Part shown: in pieces, positions 6,975 to 14,239 of the stretch | Position numbering within the stretch: the first letter of the stretch is position 1 | Layout: each line of letters starts with the position of its first letter | Assembly (NCBI GenBank): GCA_900557255.1 | Contig: USSA01000072.1 | Coordinates: 1 to 14,239, forward strand | Length of the DNA stretch: 14,239 nucleotides | Direction of reading: 5' to 3' | DNA from: an uncultured Prevotella sp. | Lineage (GTDB): Bacteria; Bacteroidota; Bacteroidia; Bacteroidales; Bacteroidaceae | Program-made: the position numbers and the translations under genes | The notes under the pieces: model-generated | Told to the model about the DNA's origin: nothing | Databases searched by the model: none | Seen by the model: only the letters and a program-made list of their open reading frames with translations

Positions 6975-6999
6975 TGATTAGATTGATGTCAACACCATC
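6975..6999 (-). repeat. 25-bp perfect copy of the Rpn remnant tail
   Basis: Bases 6975-6999 are identical to 2211-2235 inside the broken Rpn gene. On the minus strand the piece codes DGVDINLI, the family tail, but there is no start, stop or flanking homology to make a gene. It is probably a fossil of another Rpn-type gene. The remainder of the hcp-ccsBA gap holds only the sites listed separately. Confidence 0.65.
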
Positions 7000-7009
7000 A
7001 TATATTTAT

Positions 7010-7075
7010 CCTTAAGGGAAAATAAAATTAGCCTTAAGGGAAAATAAATTTTGCCTTAAGACTAAATATATTCTG
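7010..7075. repeat. Three tandem 22-bp repeats with CCTTAAGG core
   Basis: Units at 7010-7031, 7032-7053 and 7054-7075. The first two begin CCTTAAGGGAAAATAAA and differ only near the end; the third keeps CCTTAAG and the AT-rich tail but is diverged. The 22-bp period is close to two helical turns. They start 12 bp after the ccsBA stop, within its 3' untranslated region and about 150 bp upstream of the hcp start site. Confidence 0.85.
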
Positions 7076-7087
7076 TCTTCTGATGGG

Positions 7088-9352
7088 TTATGCATACGAG
7101 TGCATGCCCGTGAGGAAATAGTTCACACCGAAGTAGGTCATGGCGATGCTCAGGAAGGCAAGGGTGATGTAGATGTGATACACCAGCGGCTTGCGGAAAA
7201 CAGGCAGGCTCTGTGTATGCACTACTACGGCATATATCATGAAGGTGATGAGTGCCCAAGTCTCCTTGCTATCCCAACTCCAGTAATTACCCCAGCTCAT
7301 GTTAGCCCAGATGGCTCCGATGAAGATGCCGAATCCCATCGTGGTGAGGGCTGGGTATAGGAAGATGCGGCTCAGTGCCTGAAGCTCTTCGCCATGAGAG
7401 CGAAGGCAGATACCCATGATGCCACAGATGAAAGTCAAGGATAGCAGTGCATAGCTCATCATGATGATGCTGACATGGATGCTGAGTAACGGACTGTTCA
7501 ATACCGGCATCATCTGTCCGATGGCAGGATCCATCTGGTTGATATGGCTTACCAGAAGGAAGAATCCTGAAATCAGGAAGCCGAATACCATGACGATGCG
7601 GATACGCAACTGCATCAGAATACTGATAAGCATCACGAACCAGGCAACAGTCAGCATACTTTCATACCCGTTAGACATAGGTATGTTGCCGCTGATAATC
7701 CATCTCAATGCCAATCCGAAGGTTAAGGCAAGGAAGGATACGCCAAGCAGGATAGGCAAAGCGATGTTCAATACCTTGATTTCTCTCTTCTTCGTCATGC
7801 GATAGATGGTGTAGAAGAGGGCAATGAAGCCCAGTGTGAGGTTTGCCATGAAGAGAATGGTGGCAAAAGGAAAGGCATTATTGATGCGTTCTGCCTTATA
7901 CTGTGTAGCTGTTGGCAGCGAATTACCGCTACTAACCTCCTGATATTTCTTCATCTTGACGAAGAACTCGTTTACACGGCTGATATTTCCTGCCTTTACA
8001 TCACCATTCAGCAGAGAGAATACGTTCTTGATATAGAGCGCATGCTGGTGCTCCACGTCCTGCGGCAACTTATCTACAGGTGAAAACCACGTGGTAGTGC
8101 CAGCCTTGATGAATGAATGATCCTTGGTAGCCTTCACATTCTTGGTGAAGGTATAAGGAAGAACTTTCAATGAGATACCTTCTCGCAACTCCATGATGAT
8201 TTGTATCTTGCCATCGATATCAGCGGCTTGCTGATGGAACTTGTCCTGCTGACCATTGTAGTATTCCTGAACATACTGTCCGATGGTATAGCCACCCATT
8301 TCACGATTGAAGAAAGTATTGAGCGAAGCATAGTCAGGCAGATTCATTGCTGTTTTCATTTCTCCGCTCTTGATCTTGATGAAAGGCTCGTTTGCCCAAG
8401 TATTTCCATAGAATACCCAACCAGAGAGTACCTGTTCTGCAGTCAATCCCTGATAGCTCCTGGCTCCATATATCTTCTTGCAGAAATCGAGGGCAAAGGT
8501 CTGTACCGGACAGATGCGGTCGTTGTAGAGAATATGAAGCTCGCCAAACTTCTCTGCAGTTTCCTTTGGCAATACAGCATTTTGGAGATTGCCTGTTGCA
8601 GAGTCTGCATGCAGTGTCTGTATATTGCCCATGCTGAGGATGAGTGCTGTTATCAACGCTCCCTTCTTGAGCAAAGGACTCTTCAGTAGTTTGCGATAAC
8701 CGCCCTTAGGGTCGAAGAGCATCCATACGAGGGAGATGAAGAGCAGCGCATAGCCAGTATAGGTGACTGGTATGCCGTATGGATCGGCATTGATAGCGAG
8801 CACACTTCCCTTGCCGTCTTCATCGTAAGATGACTGATAAAGACGGTAAGACCGGTGGGAATAGATGTTGTTCATCGAAACTTCGCCTTCGCTCTTATCA
8901 TCTCCGTCTATTACGGTGAATTTTGAAGAATAGTCAGCCGCAGCGTTGGTTCCATCGTGCATCTTCGCTTCAAACTTCTGCAGGCAGAGCGAGAAAGGGA
9001 GTTTCTCTTCCTTCATACCCTGCTCTTCATCCTGAGCCATATAAGTATCTGTAGGCTGACCGATGCGCAGATGAATCATACCCCGTTTAGCCGAAATATG
9101 TGTGAGCAATGCCCCGGCAAGGATGATGATGAAGGAGAGATGGAGTGCCAGCGTAGAAGCGCACTTCACTTTTCTTTTTATGATGTAGAAAGCACCGAGG
9201 GCAGCAAGTACTGCCCAGATAAGAATGAACCACCATGCCCCATAGTAGTGGGCATGGGCATAATCCGTGCCCTGGCTTTTTTCCACGATGGTGGCGGCAG
9301 CCATGCATACGAGCACAAGGATGTAAAGAATGAATATAATCTTTTTAACCAT
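7088..9352 (-). CDS. ccsBA: CcsBA cytochrome c synthetase (ResB-CcsA fusion)
   Basis: A 754-residue multi-pass inner-membrane protein for System II cytochrome c maturation: it exports heme and joins it to CXXCH motifs outside the membrane. The N-terminal third is ResB/CcsB-like (membrane segments near residues 4-22, 40-58 and 68-86, with H71 in ALHLSF), followed by a large extracytoplasmic part and a segment near 197-213. The C-terminal part (from about 490) is CcsA-like with the tryptophan-rich heme-handling motif WGNYWSWDSKETW at 687-699 and histidines H626, H712 and H751; the 39-residue gap between the last two equals that in characterised CcsBA. It lies downstream of a di-heme lipoprotein gene that needs this activity, but has its own promoter (9385-9415) after a terminator. 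No thioredoxin-like partner is seen here. Confidence 0.93.
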   Translation of the reverse strand: MVKKIIFILYILVLVCMAAATIVEKSQGTDYAHAHYYGAWWFILIWAVLAALGAFYIIKRKVKCASTLALHLSFIIILAGALLTHISAKRGMIHLRIGQPTDTYMAQDEEQGMKEEKLPFSLCLQKFEAKMHDGTNAAADYSSKFTVIDGDDKSEGEVSMNNIYSHRSYRLYQSSYDEDGKGSVLAINADPYGIPVTYTGYALLFISLVWMLFDPKGGYRKLLKSPLLKKGALITALILSMGNIQTLHADSATGNLQNAVLPKETAEKFGELHILYNDRICPVQTFALDFCKKIYGARSYQGLTAEQVLSGWVFYGNTWANEPFIKIKSGEMKTAMNLPDYASLNTFFNREMGGYTIGQYVQEYYNGQQDKFHQQAADIDGKIQIIMELREGISLKVLPYTFTKNVKATKDHSFIKAGTTTWFSPVDKLPQDVEHQHALYIKNVFSLLNGDVKAGNISRVNEFFVKMKKYQEVSSGNSLPTATQYKAERINNAFPFATILFMANLTLGFIALFYTIYRMTKKREIKVLNIALPILLGVSFLALTFGLALRWIISGNIPMSNGYESMLTVAWFVMLISILMQLRIRIVMVFGFLISGFFLLVSHINQMDPAIGQMMPVLNSPLLSIHVSIIMMSYALLSLTFICGIMGICLRSHGEELQALSRIFLYPALTTMGFGIFIGAIWANMSWGNYWSWDSKETWALITFMIYAVVVHTQSLPVFRKPLVYHIYITLAFLSIAMTYFGVNYFLTGMHSYA

Positions 9353-9384
9353 ACTTAGTTGGAATCTTGATAGAATTTCCGCTG

Positions 9385-9415
9385 CAAAATTACGATATTA
9401 TTCGGAGATAAGCAA
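9385..9415 (-). promoter_or_regulatory. ccsBA promoter
   Basis: On the minus strand CTTG (TTG = 9413-9415), a 20-bp spacer and TAATTTTG (9385-9392) form a good Bacteroidota promoter about 33 bp before the start codon. The leader is therefore very short, roughly 25-30 nt. Confidence 0.78.
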
Positions 9416-9443
9416 GATTTTATATGTATATTTAGAGGTTCTG

Positions 9444-9487
9444 ATAAAAAAAGCTGCCAAATGCTTTTGATAGCTTGGCAGCTTTTC
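9444..9487 (-). terminator. Terminator of the porin-imelysin-DHOR operon
   Basis: AAAAGCTGCCAA (9449-9460) pairs with TTGGCAGCTTTT (9475-9486). On the minus strand the stem is followed by TTTTTTTATC, a classic intrinsic terminator 27 bp after the di-heme oxidoreductase stop codon. The plus-strand reading also has a T-rich end. Confidence 0.88.
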
Positions 9488-9513
9488 TTATTTTTGTTTC
9501 TTCATATAAAGAC

Positions 9514-11283
9514 TTAGATAGCATTGATGAATGCCACTACAGCATCACGCTCTTCCTTGGTTGCATTGTAGAAGTTGAGTGCTGGTTTGTATGCATCGCT
9601 GCGCTTATCATAGCAGTGCCACATGATAGCCTCTACTACGTTGCGGGCACGGCAGTCGTGCAAACGGTCGCTTCGACCAGTCAGCATGCTTGACAAACCA
9701 CGTCCCCAGAGTGGAGTAGTGCGGCACCATCCTGTGCGGATGTCGTTAGCCATGAACAGACGGTGCTGTACCAAGTCGGTGTATGGATAAATAGTCTGGT
9801 TTGGATACTTTGGCAACATGGTGTTAGGATCCTGACCTATGCTCTTGGCGTAAGCCTTGATAGCATTATCTACCCAATAGTTGTCAGCACCTGTTTTCCA
9901 TGATGGCTTGTGGCAATGAGTGCATCCCCACTGAGTGAAGAGCTTCTTACCTTCCTGAACCTGTGCGTTGTCGAGGTTACGGGCAGCAGGAACAGCTAGA
10001 CCACGGTGCCATACCATGAAGTCATAGTAATCCTTGTTGTTCATCTCTTCCTCGCCATTGTAAGGAGCACCCTTGAGGAGGTACTTCTCAAAGGCATTTT
10101 CTTTGCCATCTTTAGGTGCTTTGTTACAGCTCAGAATCTCGTTTACTCTCTCCTTGATACCTTCGTCAGTTCCATCTGCATAGTATGGGTGGAGTACAGA
10201 AGACGCGTCAGCACCATGCTTCTTGATATAGCTAATTACTTCTGGGTCTTCGCTCTGATACTTTGCCCAGGCTGGAGTGGTATAGAGGTAATGACGATCG
10301 GAACGTGTTACGTTGGTAATGTTCCAGATGGCGTTAGCACCTGGACCATCCTGCAGGGAGGCACGGGTCATGGCATAGGTAAACTTCTTCACCTTCTTGG
10401 TTCCATCTGCCAACGTGTACCAGGCACTTGAAGCCCAATCGTTAGCAGTCTTGTCCCACATGGCAGGGTTCAGCTCTACCCCGTATTTCGCCTCATCCTG
10501 ATAAACCTTCTTCATATCATCCTGGTCGATGGCATCAAGCAAGCCTGTACCATAGATACCGATGGTTGATTCCAGACGAACTTCATAGTTGACTGGCTTA
10601 GGATTGGTATTGAATGCAGACTGAGGGATAGTAACCTCTGGATACTGCAAAGCAAAAGCCTCGCCATCCTTAGGGAACTTCATAGCCAAACCGCTAGGCA
10701 TGGTTGTAACCTCATTCCACTGGATGTTAATCTGCTTCTCTTCGATAGGAGCAGAGAATGGGGTCATTGCCTTGGTCTGTGGCATACCTGTAACCTCAGA
10801 TATGTAGCTGTTTGCTGCGTAAGGCTTTCCGTCAGCGGTAGTACCTGCTGTAGGGTGATAAACTACGAGCAGATAGCCGTTACCAAACTGGTCTGCCTGA
10901 TACTGGTTCTGGAATTTACCATGACCATAGTTTGGATGGCAGTGGATACAGCTGCTGCGAAGCCAAGCTGGGCCAAGACCCTTACGTGGAGCATCTGTGA
11001 TGGTGTAAAGGTGCTCGAAGAAATCTTCACCTTTGTTGAAACTGTTTGACAGTCCCTGGTTGGTAGTAGCTGGTGTTTCTGCCGAATAGCTCATGCCTTC
11101 GTCTGTACCAAGTTCACCGCCTGGATACCATTCTGAGGCCTCAAAAACATCGTTTGCCTTACCAAACTGAGAGTCACCATTTAACTTGTCATTGTTTACA
11201 ACACTGTTATCGTCAGAGCAGGATGCCAATGGCAATACGAGCAAGCCGAGCAATAACATTTTGCTAATTCTTTGATAAACCAT
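9514..11283 (-). CDS. Di-heme oxidoreductase lipoprotein (DHOR/DUF1111)
   Basis: A 589-residue exported lipoprotein: hydrophobic signal followed by the lipobox LASC with C22. Two c-type heme sites, CIHCH (112-116) and CTHCH (454-458), lie on either side of a large central region, as in the di-heme oxidoreductase family (often called thiol oxidoreductase, related to MauG and bacterial cytochrome c peroxidases). Other family members occur beside imelysin genes, for example cyanobacterial irpB beside irpA, in iron-regulated loci. Here it follows the imelysin gene by 105 bp on the same strand and ends at a strong terminator. A role in changing the redox state of iron or a bound metal at the outer surface or in the periplasm is inference. 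It needs heme attachment, which the downstream CcsBA could give. It is somewhat longer than many family members. Confidence 0.9.
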   Translation of the reverse strand: MVYQRISKMLLLGLLVLPLASCSDDNSVVNNDKLNGDSQFGKANDVFEASEWYPGGELGTDEGMSYSAETPATTNQGLSNSFNKGEDFFEHLYTITDAPRKGLGPAWLRSSCIHCHPNYGHGKFQNQYQADQFGNGYLLVVYHPTAGTTADGKPYAANSYISEVTGMPQTKAMTPFSAPIEEKQINIQWNEVTTMPSGLAMKFPKDGEAFALQYPEVTIPQSAFNTNPKPVNYEVRLESTIGIYGTGLLDAIDQDDMKKVYQDEAKYGVELNPAMWDKTANDWASSAWYTLADGTKKVKKFTYAMTRASLQDGPGANAIWNITNVTRSDRHYLYTTPAWAKYQSEDPEVISYIKKHGADASSVLHPYYADGTDEGIKERVNEILSCNKAPKDGKENAFEKYLLKGAPYNGEEEMNNKDYYDFMVWHRGLAVPAARNLDNAQVQEGKKLFTQWGCTHCHKPSWKTGADNYWVDNAIKAYAKSIGQDPNTMLPKYPNQTIYPYTDLVQHRLFMANDIRTGWCRTTPLWGRGLSSMLTGRSDRLHDCRARNVVEAIMWHCYDKRSDAYKPALNFYNATKEERDAVVAFINAI

Positions 11284-11331
11284 AATGTTATTCTGTTTTA
11301 TAATGTTTTATATTCTCGTTTTACGCAGAAT

Positions 11332-11364
11332 AGCATCTCACCAAAAAGCGTATGGTGAGATGCT
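11332..11364 (-). promoter_or_regulatory. Intercistronic hairpin between imelysin and DHOR
   Basis: AGCATCTCACC (11332-11342) pairs perfectly with GGTGAGATGCT (11354-11364) around an 11-nt loop. On the minus strand it is followed by ATTCTGCG, not a T-run, so it is unlikely to terminate fully. It may stabilise the upstream mRNA or set the ratio of the two proteins. A second small stem, ACCCAA/TTGGGT, spans the imelysin stop codon at about 11384-11401. Confidence 0.6.
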
Positions 11365-11388
11365 TCCTGTATGTTTGTTTACCCAAGA

Positions 11389-12642
11389 TTATTTTGGGTT
11401 AACTTCATCAAATTTCTTACCCCAAACGGTACTTACATACTTAACGAATGGGTAAGGCATACCGCCGATCTTGCTGATAGCGTTAGCGATGGCAGTTTCA
11501 ACACGCTGACCTTCTGCTGATCCGTTGTCCTTGAAGAACTGATGGAAGCTATACTTAGCATTAGAGCTTGTACCATTAGTTCCACCATACCACAAGTTCT
11601 CGATAGAACGGATGTTGTTCTGGAAGTCGGTGATAGAGTTGTAGCTATATGGAGACTCTACGTAGCTGATATCACCTGCCTGGAATGGGTTGGCAATCTT
11701 GGCTGTACCTACCTCGTTAGAGATAGCAAAGCAAGAACCTTCCTCCATAGAGAGAAGCTGCTGGACGGCTGCCTTCAAAGAAGCGAACTTACTAACAGAA
11801 GTGTTACCTGCACTCTTCATGTTGGCAGCGTAAGACTGACCCTTGTCTGTCTGGTACCCAAGACCTGCTGCCTTCACTGCTGCGAGGCGGGTAGCGTTAG
11901 GATTCTCAGACCATGCAACCTCCAACTCATATACGTGGTTTACTAAGTCCTCGATCACTGCTTCGGCATACTTCAATTCCTCAGAACCCTTTACGTCTGT
12001 GAAGCCTTTGTAGGTATCGTTACCCTTGAACTCAGCAACCTTACGTGGCTGTCCATCACGGAAGAGGATGAACTCAAGTGCATGGAAACCAAGGATAGAA
12101 GCATCCTCAATCGCAGCATCACTAAACTTACCTGTAGCAAAGTAGCTGTGGAGGAGTGTACGGTTCAATGGCCATGAGTCGATGTGTGGGTCAATTTCGA
12201 AGTCTGATGCTGCACCACCGAGGAAAGCCTCGCTCTTCTCCCACAATGCACGTGCGTCCTTGAAAGCTGCGCAGGCATTGTTGATGTTCTCCTGAGTCAG
12301 GTTGTTGGTATCTACACTCTTAGGAAGAGCTGTATGCAACTTCTCTACAGCGTCACCCAATGACTTGTAGGTTGGCTGGATGGTATTATCTACAGCATTA
12401 GCACATACATTCTTCAGGTATGTTTCCTGATCTGCGCTCAAATGTGCGTCGTTTACTTTGCTGTAGGCTGCACGGAGGGCATTGCAAAGTTCATCGCAGG
12501 CATCCATGGCATCCTGACCATATGCCTTGTTTGTAAAGTCGTTGTTCTCTACAGGATCATCATTGCTGCTGCATGATGTGAAACCTAATGGCAACATGAA
12601 AGCTGCCATGAGCATTACTGCACTTTTAAAAACCTTTTTCAT
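11389..12642 (-). CDS. Imelysin-family lipoprotein (ICMP, peptidase M75-like)
   Basis: A 417-residue exported lipoprotein: signal peptide then GFTSC with lipidated C24. The imelysin signature GxHxxE is present as GFHALE (185-190), together with the family element HIDSWPLN (153-160). Imelysin-like proteins, including EfeO-type and cyanobacterial IrpA proteins, are linked to iron uptake; the GxHxxE residues are thought to bind metal, and peptidase activity is doubtful for most members. It lies between the porin gene (72 bp upstream, no terminator or promoter box between) and the di-heme oxidoreductase gene, giving one operon. The likely job is binding iron or an iron complex in the periplasm or at the surface; the direct substrate is not shown by the sequence. 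Confidence 0.92.
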   Translation of the reverse strand: MKKVFKSAVMLMAAFMLPLGFTSCSSNDDPVENNDFTNKAYGQDAMDACDELCNALRAAYSKVNDAHLSADQETYLKNVCANAVDNTIQPTYKSLGDAVEKLHTALPKSVDTNNLTQENINNACAAFKDARALWEKSEAFLGGAASDFEIDPHIDSWPLNRTLLHSYFATGKFSDAAIEDASILGFHALEFILFRDGQPRKVAEFKGNDTYKGFTDVKGSEELKYAEAVIEDLVNHVYELEVAWSENPNATRLAAVKAAGLGYQTDKGQSYAANMKSAGNTSVSKFASLKAAVQQLLSMEEGSCFAISNEVGTAKIANPFQAGDISYVESPYSYNSITDFQNNIRSIENLWYGGTNGTSSNAKYSFHQFFKDNGSAEGQRVETAIANAISKIGGMPYPFVKYVSTVWGKKFDEVNPK

Positions 12643-12714
12643 TTTTAATATAAGTATTTTGTTATTTATATGTTTGTTTCAATCACTTTATATTAAGTTT
12701 TTCTGTGAGAATCT

Positions 12715-14016
12715 TTAGAGAAACCATCCTTCATAAGCCACACCGATGTTGATGGCTGGCTCATTGTTGTACTGGCTCTTCAGGAAGCGATGTGAATATT
12801 CTGCCTTTACTGCAATCTGTTTTACAGGATAGTAATTGATACCTACTGCCATACGCTGTACGTTTGTGTAGTCGTATGAAGTATTCTTGGTCTTGGAAGC
12901 GTATGGATTATAGTGCTCATAACGGCCAAAGAGATACAGTTTCTGGTTGTCCTGACGGAGTTTCTCAATTTGTGAGAAGATATTATATCCTGCCTCGATA
13001 CCATAGGCAAAGGCATTCTTGCTGACGAATGCTGAGTGGTGGAACGGAGAGAGACCATTCAGACGGTTGGTGAAGTACTTCAGCTGTTTTGCATCACTCA
13101 GGTAACCATAGTCTGCCTGACCGCGTACAATCCAGTTATAATTATTGTATGTGAAGTCGATGGCTCCGATAGCTACCACACCTTTGTACTTAGATTCTGC
13201 TCCATCCTTGTTGTTTGGATAAGAGTTGCCGATGGCATGACCATAGTATCCGCTCAGACCGATGCGTAAGCCCTTGATGCAGTAGTTGTCGATACGGAGA
13301 GCTGTACCATATTTTGTTGCAATTTCACCTTCGGTAGGAGTGCCTGGTCCCTTTTTGATCCAACCTGTATTGGTAAAGTTGTCTGAGTTCAGGCCTGCCA
13401 GGAATTGCAATTCATATCTCCAACCCTTGGTACGTCCCCAAAAACTGACACCTGTCTGATGCCAGGTGCTTGGAAGAATCGTATTCTCACCTTCAGGACG
13501 ATAAACAGTGAAGAAATTCAATGGCTCATGGTAAGCGTTGTTCAAACCTACAGGCACTACAATGTGACCAGCCTTGATGTTAGCCCAATGACCGAATGAC
13601 TTCTGAATCCAGAACTGTTCGAGTTCGACTTCACCGCCTTTTTCAACTTCCTGTTCCCATTCGCCACCTTCTTCGTCTTCTTTCTCATAGGCCATTCCTA
13701 CGCCACCATGCTCAAACTCAATCTCGGTACCCATAGTCCAACCCTTTCCGAAGTCGTAACCCAGGTAAATTACTGCATGAGGAATATCGAAACGACCATG
13801 GCTAGGGTCATTCTTGTGCTCGTCAGCCAAACTGTAACGGCTTACGTGGTCGCTATAGAAGTTGCGGCTCATGGCAACCTCGCCATAACCACCCACGCTG
13901 AGACGCTTGCCATTCACGTGCTGCATCACGCTGTCAGCAGCCACAGTTTGTGCACTTGCCGTTGCCAAACCTGCAACGAGGGAAGCTGACATCAATCCAA
14001 TTCTTAAACTGTTCAT
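12715..14016 (-). CDS. Outer-membrane beta-barrel porin of the imelysin operon
   Basis: A 433-residue protein with a clear signal peptide (MNSLRIGLMSASLVAGLATASA, cut likely after A22). The body alternates short polar and aromatic strands (for example LSVGGYGEVAMSRNFY, HAVIYLGYDFGKGW, GINYYPVKQIAVKAEYSH) and ends in YEGWFL, typical of an outer-membrane barrel, closest in feel to phosphate-selective porin O/P-like barrels. Residues ~111-134 form a strongly acidic stretch (EKEDEEGGEWEQEVEKGGEV), probably a surface loop that could attract cations. As first gene of the operon, it is the entry pore by inference. Expression is probably controlled by the structured leader RNA upstream (14058-14195). 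ATG at 14016 lacks a Shine-Dalgarno, as usual here. Confidence 0.85.
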   Translation of the reverse strand: MNSLRIGLMSASLVAGLATASAQTVAADSVMQHVNGKRLSVGGYGEVAMSRNFYSDHVSRYSLADEHKNDPSHGRFDIPHAVIYLGYDFGKGWTMGTEIEFEHGGVGMAYEKEDEEGGEWEQEVEKGGEVELEQFWIQKSFGHWANIKAGHIVVPVGLNNAYHEPLNFFTVYRPEGENTILPSTWHQTGVSFWGRTKGWRYELQFLAGLNSDNFTNTGWIKKGPGTPTEGEIATKYGTALRIDNYCIKGLRIGLSGYYGHAIGNSYPNNKDGAESKYKGVVAIGAIDFTYNNYNWIVRGQADYGYLSDAKQLKYFTNRLNGLSPFHHSAFVSKNAFAYGIEAGYNIFSQIEKLRQDNQKLYLFGRYEHYNPYASKTKNTSYDYTNVQRMAVGINYYPVKQIAVKAEYSHRFLKSQYNNEPAINIGVAYEGWFL

Positions 14017-14044
14017 CTTTAATATTTTGAAATTATTGTTATCG

Positions 14045-14058
14045 TACTATCCTTAGTA
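14045..14058 (-). other. Small hairpin between leader terminator and porin start
   Basis: TACTA (14045-14049) pairs with TAGTA (14054-14058) around a 4-nt loop, directly after the terminator T-tract and about 30 nt before the start codon. It is weak and may only be incidental, or may mark the end of the regulatory leader. Confidence 0.35.
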
Positions 14059-14195
14059 TAAAAAGAAAAGAGCGCGGATGTCTGTTTGCGGTCTCGACAC
14101 TTTAGAGGCCTAGTATCTCCTTAAAGCCATGAGGCATGATAAGGAATTACGCAGCTCTGCCGCTCGGGAATGGCAATCATCACCGCGCTCTTTCT
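14058..14195 (-). ncRNA. Structured leader RNA ending in an intrinsic terminator; class unknown
   Basis: Transcribed on the minus strand from the promoter at 14208-14238. A closing stem pairs AGAAAGAGCGCGG (14183-14195) with CCGCGCTCTTTT (14066-14077) and is followed by CTTTTTATA, so it doubles as an intrinsic terminator. Inside, AUG/CAU and UUGC/GCAA extend the closing helix (14173-14180 with 14078-14089). A hairpin follows (CTCCTTA 14117-14123 with TAAGGAA 14140-14146, with inner GCC/GGC), then a second hairpin (GGTCTC 14090-14095 with GAGGCC 14105-14110, one mismatch). Motifs of TPP, cobalamin, FMN, SAM, glycine and c-di-GMP riboswitches were looked for by eye and not found. It could be a metabolite or metal riboswitch, a protein-bound attenuator, or a stand-alone ~140-nt small RNA. 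Confidence 0.7.
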
Positions 14196-14207
14196 CGATT
14201 TCGGGTG

Positions 14208-14238
14208 CAAAGGTACGGAGTTTTAAAATATCTTGCAA
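14208..14238 (-). promoter_or_regulatory. Promoter of the leader RNA and porin operon
   Basis: On the minus strand ATTG (TTG = 14236-14238), a 20-bp spacer, and TACCTTTG (14208-14215) fit the Bacteroidota consensus. Start is predicted near 14202, giving a leader of about 185 nt before the porin ATG, unusually long and filled by the structured RNA. Any operator further upstream is beyond the window edge. Confidence 0.78.
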
Positions 14239-14239
14239 T

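Noticed and set aside
7010..7075. CRISPR array
   Set aside because: Only three units directly joined with no unique spacers and no cas genes in the window.
14058..14195. tRNA or known riboswitch in the porin leader
   Set aside because: No cloverleaf with anticodon and T-arm consensus could be drawn, and the hallmark motifs of common riboswitches were not found; left as an unassigned structured RNA.

Overview
This window looks like a chromosomal segment of a gut Bacteroidota of the Prevotella/Segatella type. The promoters use the Bacteroidota pattern (TTG or TTTG near -33, TAnnTTTG near -7), ribosome binding sites are mostly absent, and protein sequences and gene content (CcsBA fusion, imelysin and di-heme lipoproteins, Rpn-type nucleases) fit that phylum. 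The species assignment is inference from these traits only.

Left part (1-4540). The + strand opens with the 3' end of rny (RNase Y), closed by a strong intrinsic terminator, followed by a short TtcA-like tRNA thiolase. A membrane-anchored transglutaminase-like protein lies on the minus strand. Directly upstream of it is a broken Rpn/PD-(D/E)XK 'transposase' gene that has lost its middle. Next come a Crp/Fnr-family regulator (minus) and, divergently, an intact Rpn-family nuclease (plus) with an eight-unit 12-bp repeat. A 15-bp-stem terminator separates this from the next operon.

Middle part (4540-7090, minus strand). hcp (hybrid cluster protein) and a hemerythrin-like di-iron protein form a nitrosative-stress operon. 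A 30-bp near-perfect palindrome is centred about 41 bp upstream of the predicted start site. The promoter lacks a -33 box, as expected for class II activation by a Crp/Fnr protein; the regulator at 2616-3284 is the obvious candidate. Further upstream are three 22-bp tandem repeats and a 25-bp perfect copy of part of the broken Rpn gene.

Right part (7088-14239, minus strand). This is an iron/heme-c module: outer-membrane porin, imelysin lipoprotein (GxHxxE) and di-heme oxidoreductase lipoprotein (two CXXCH), transcribed in that order and ended by a strong terminator. After its own promoter comes a CcsBA cytochrome c synthetase that could mature the di-heme protein. The porin operon has a ~185-nt leader containing a multi-helix RNA domain whose closing stem is also an intrinsic terminator. 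That is the architecture of a riboswitch or attenuator, but I cannot match it to a class I know. It is the most interesting object in the window.
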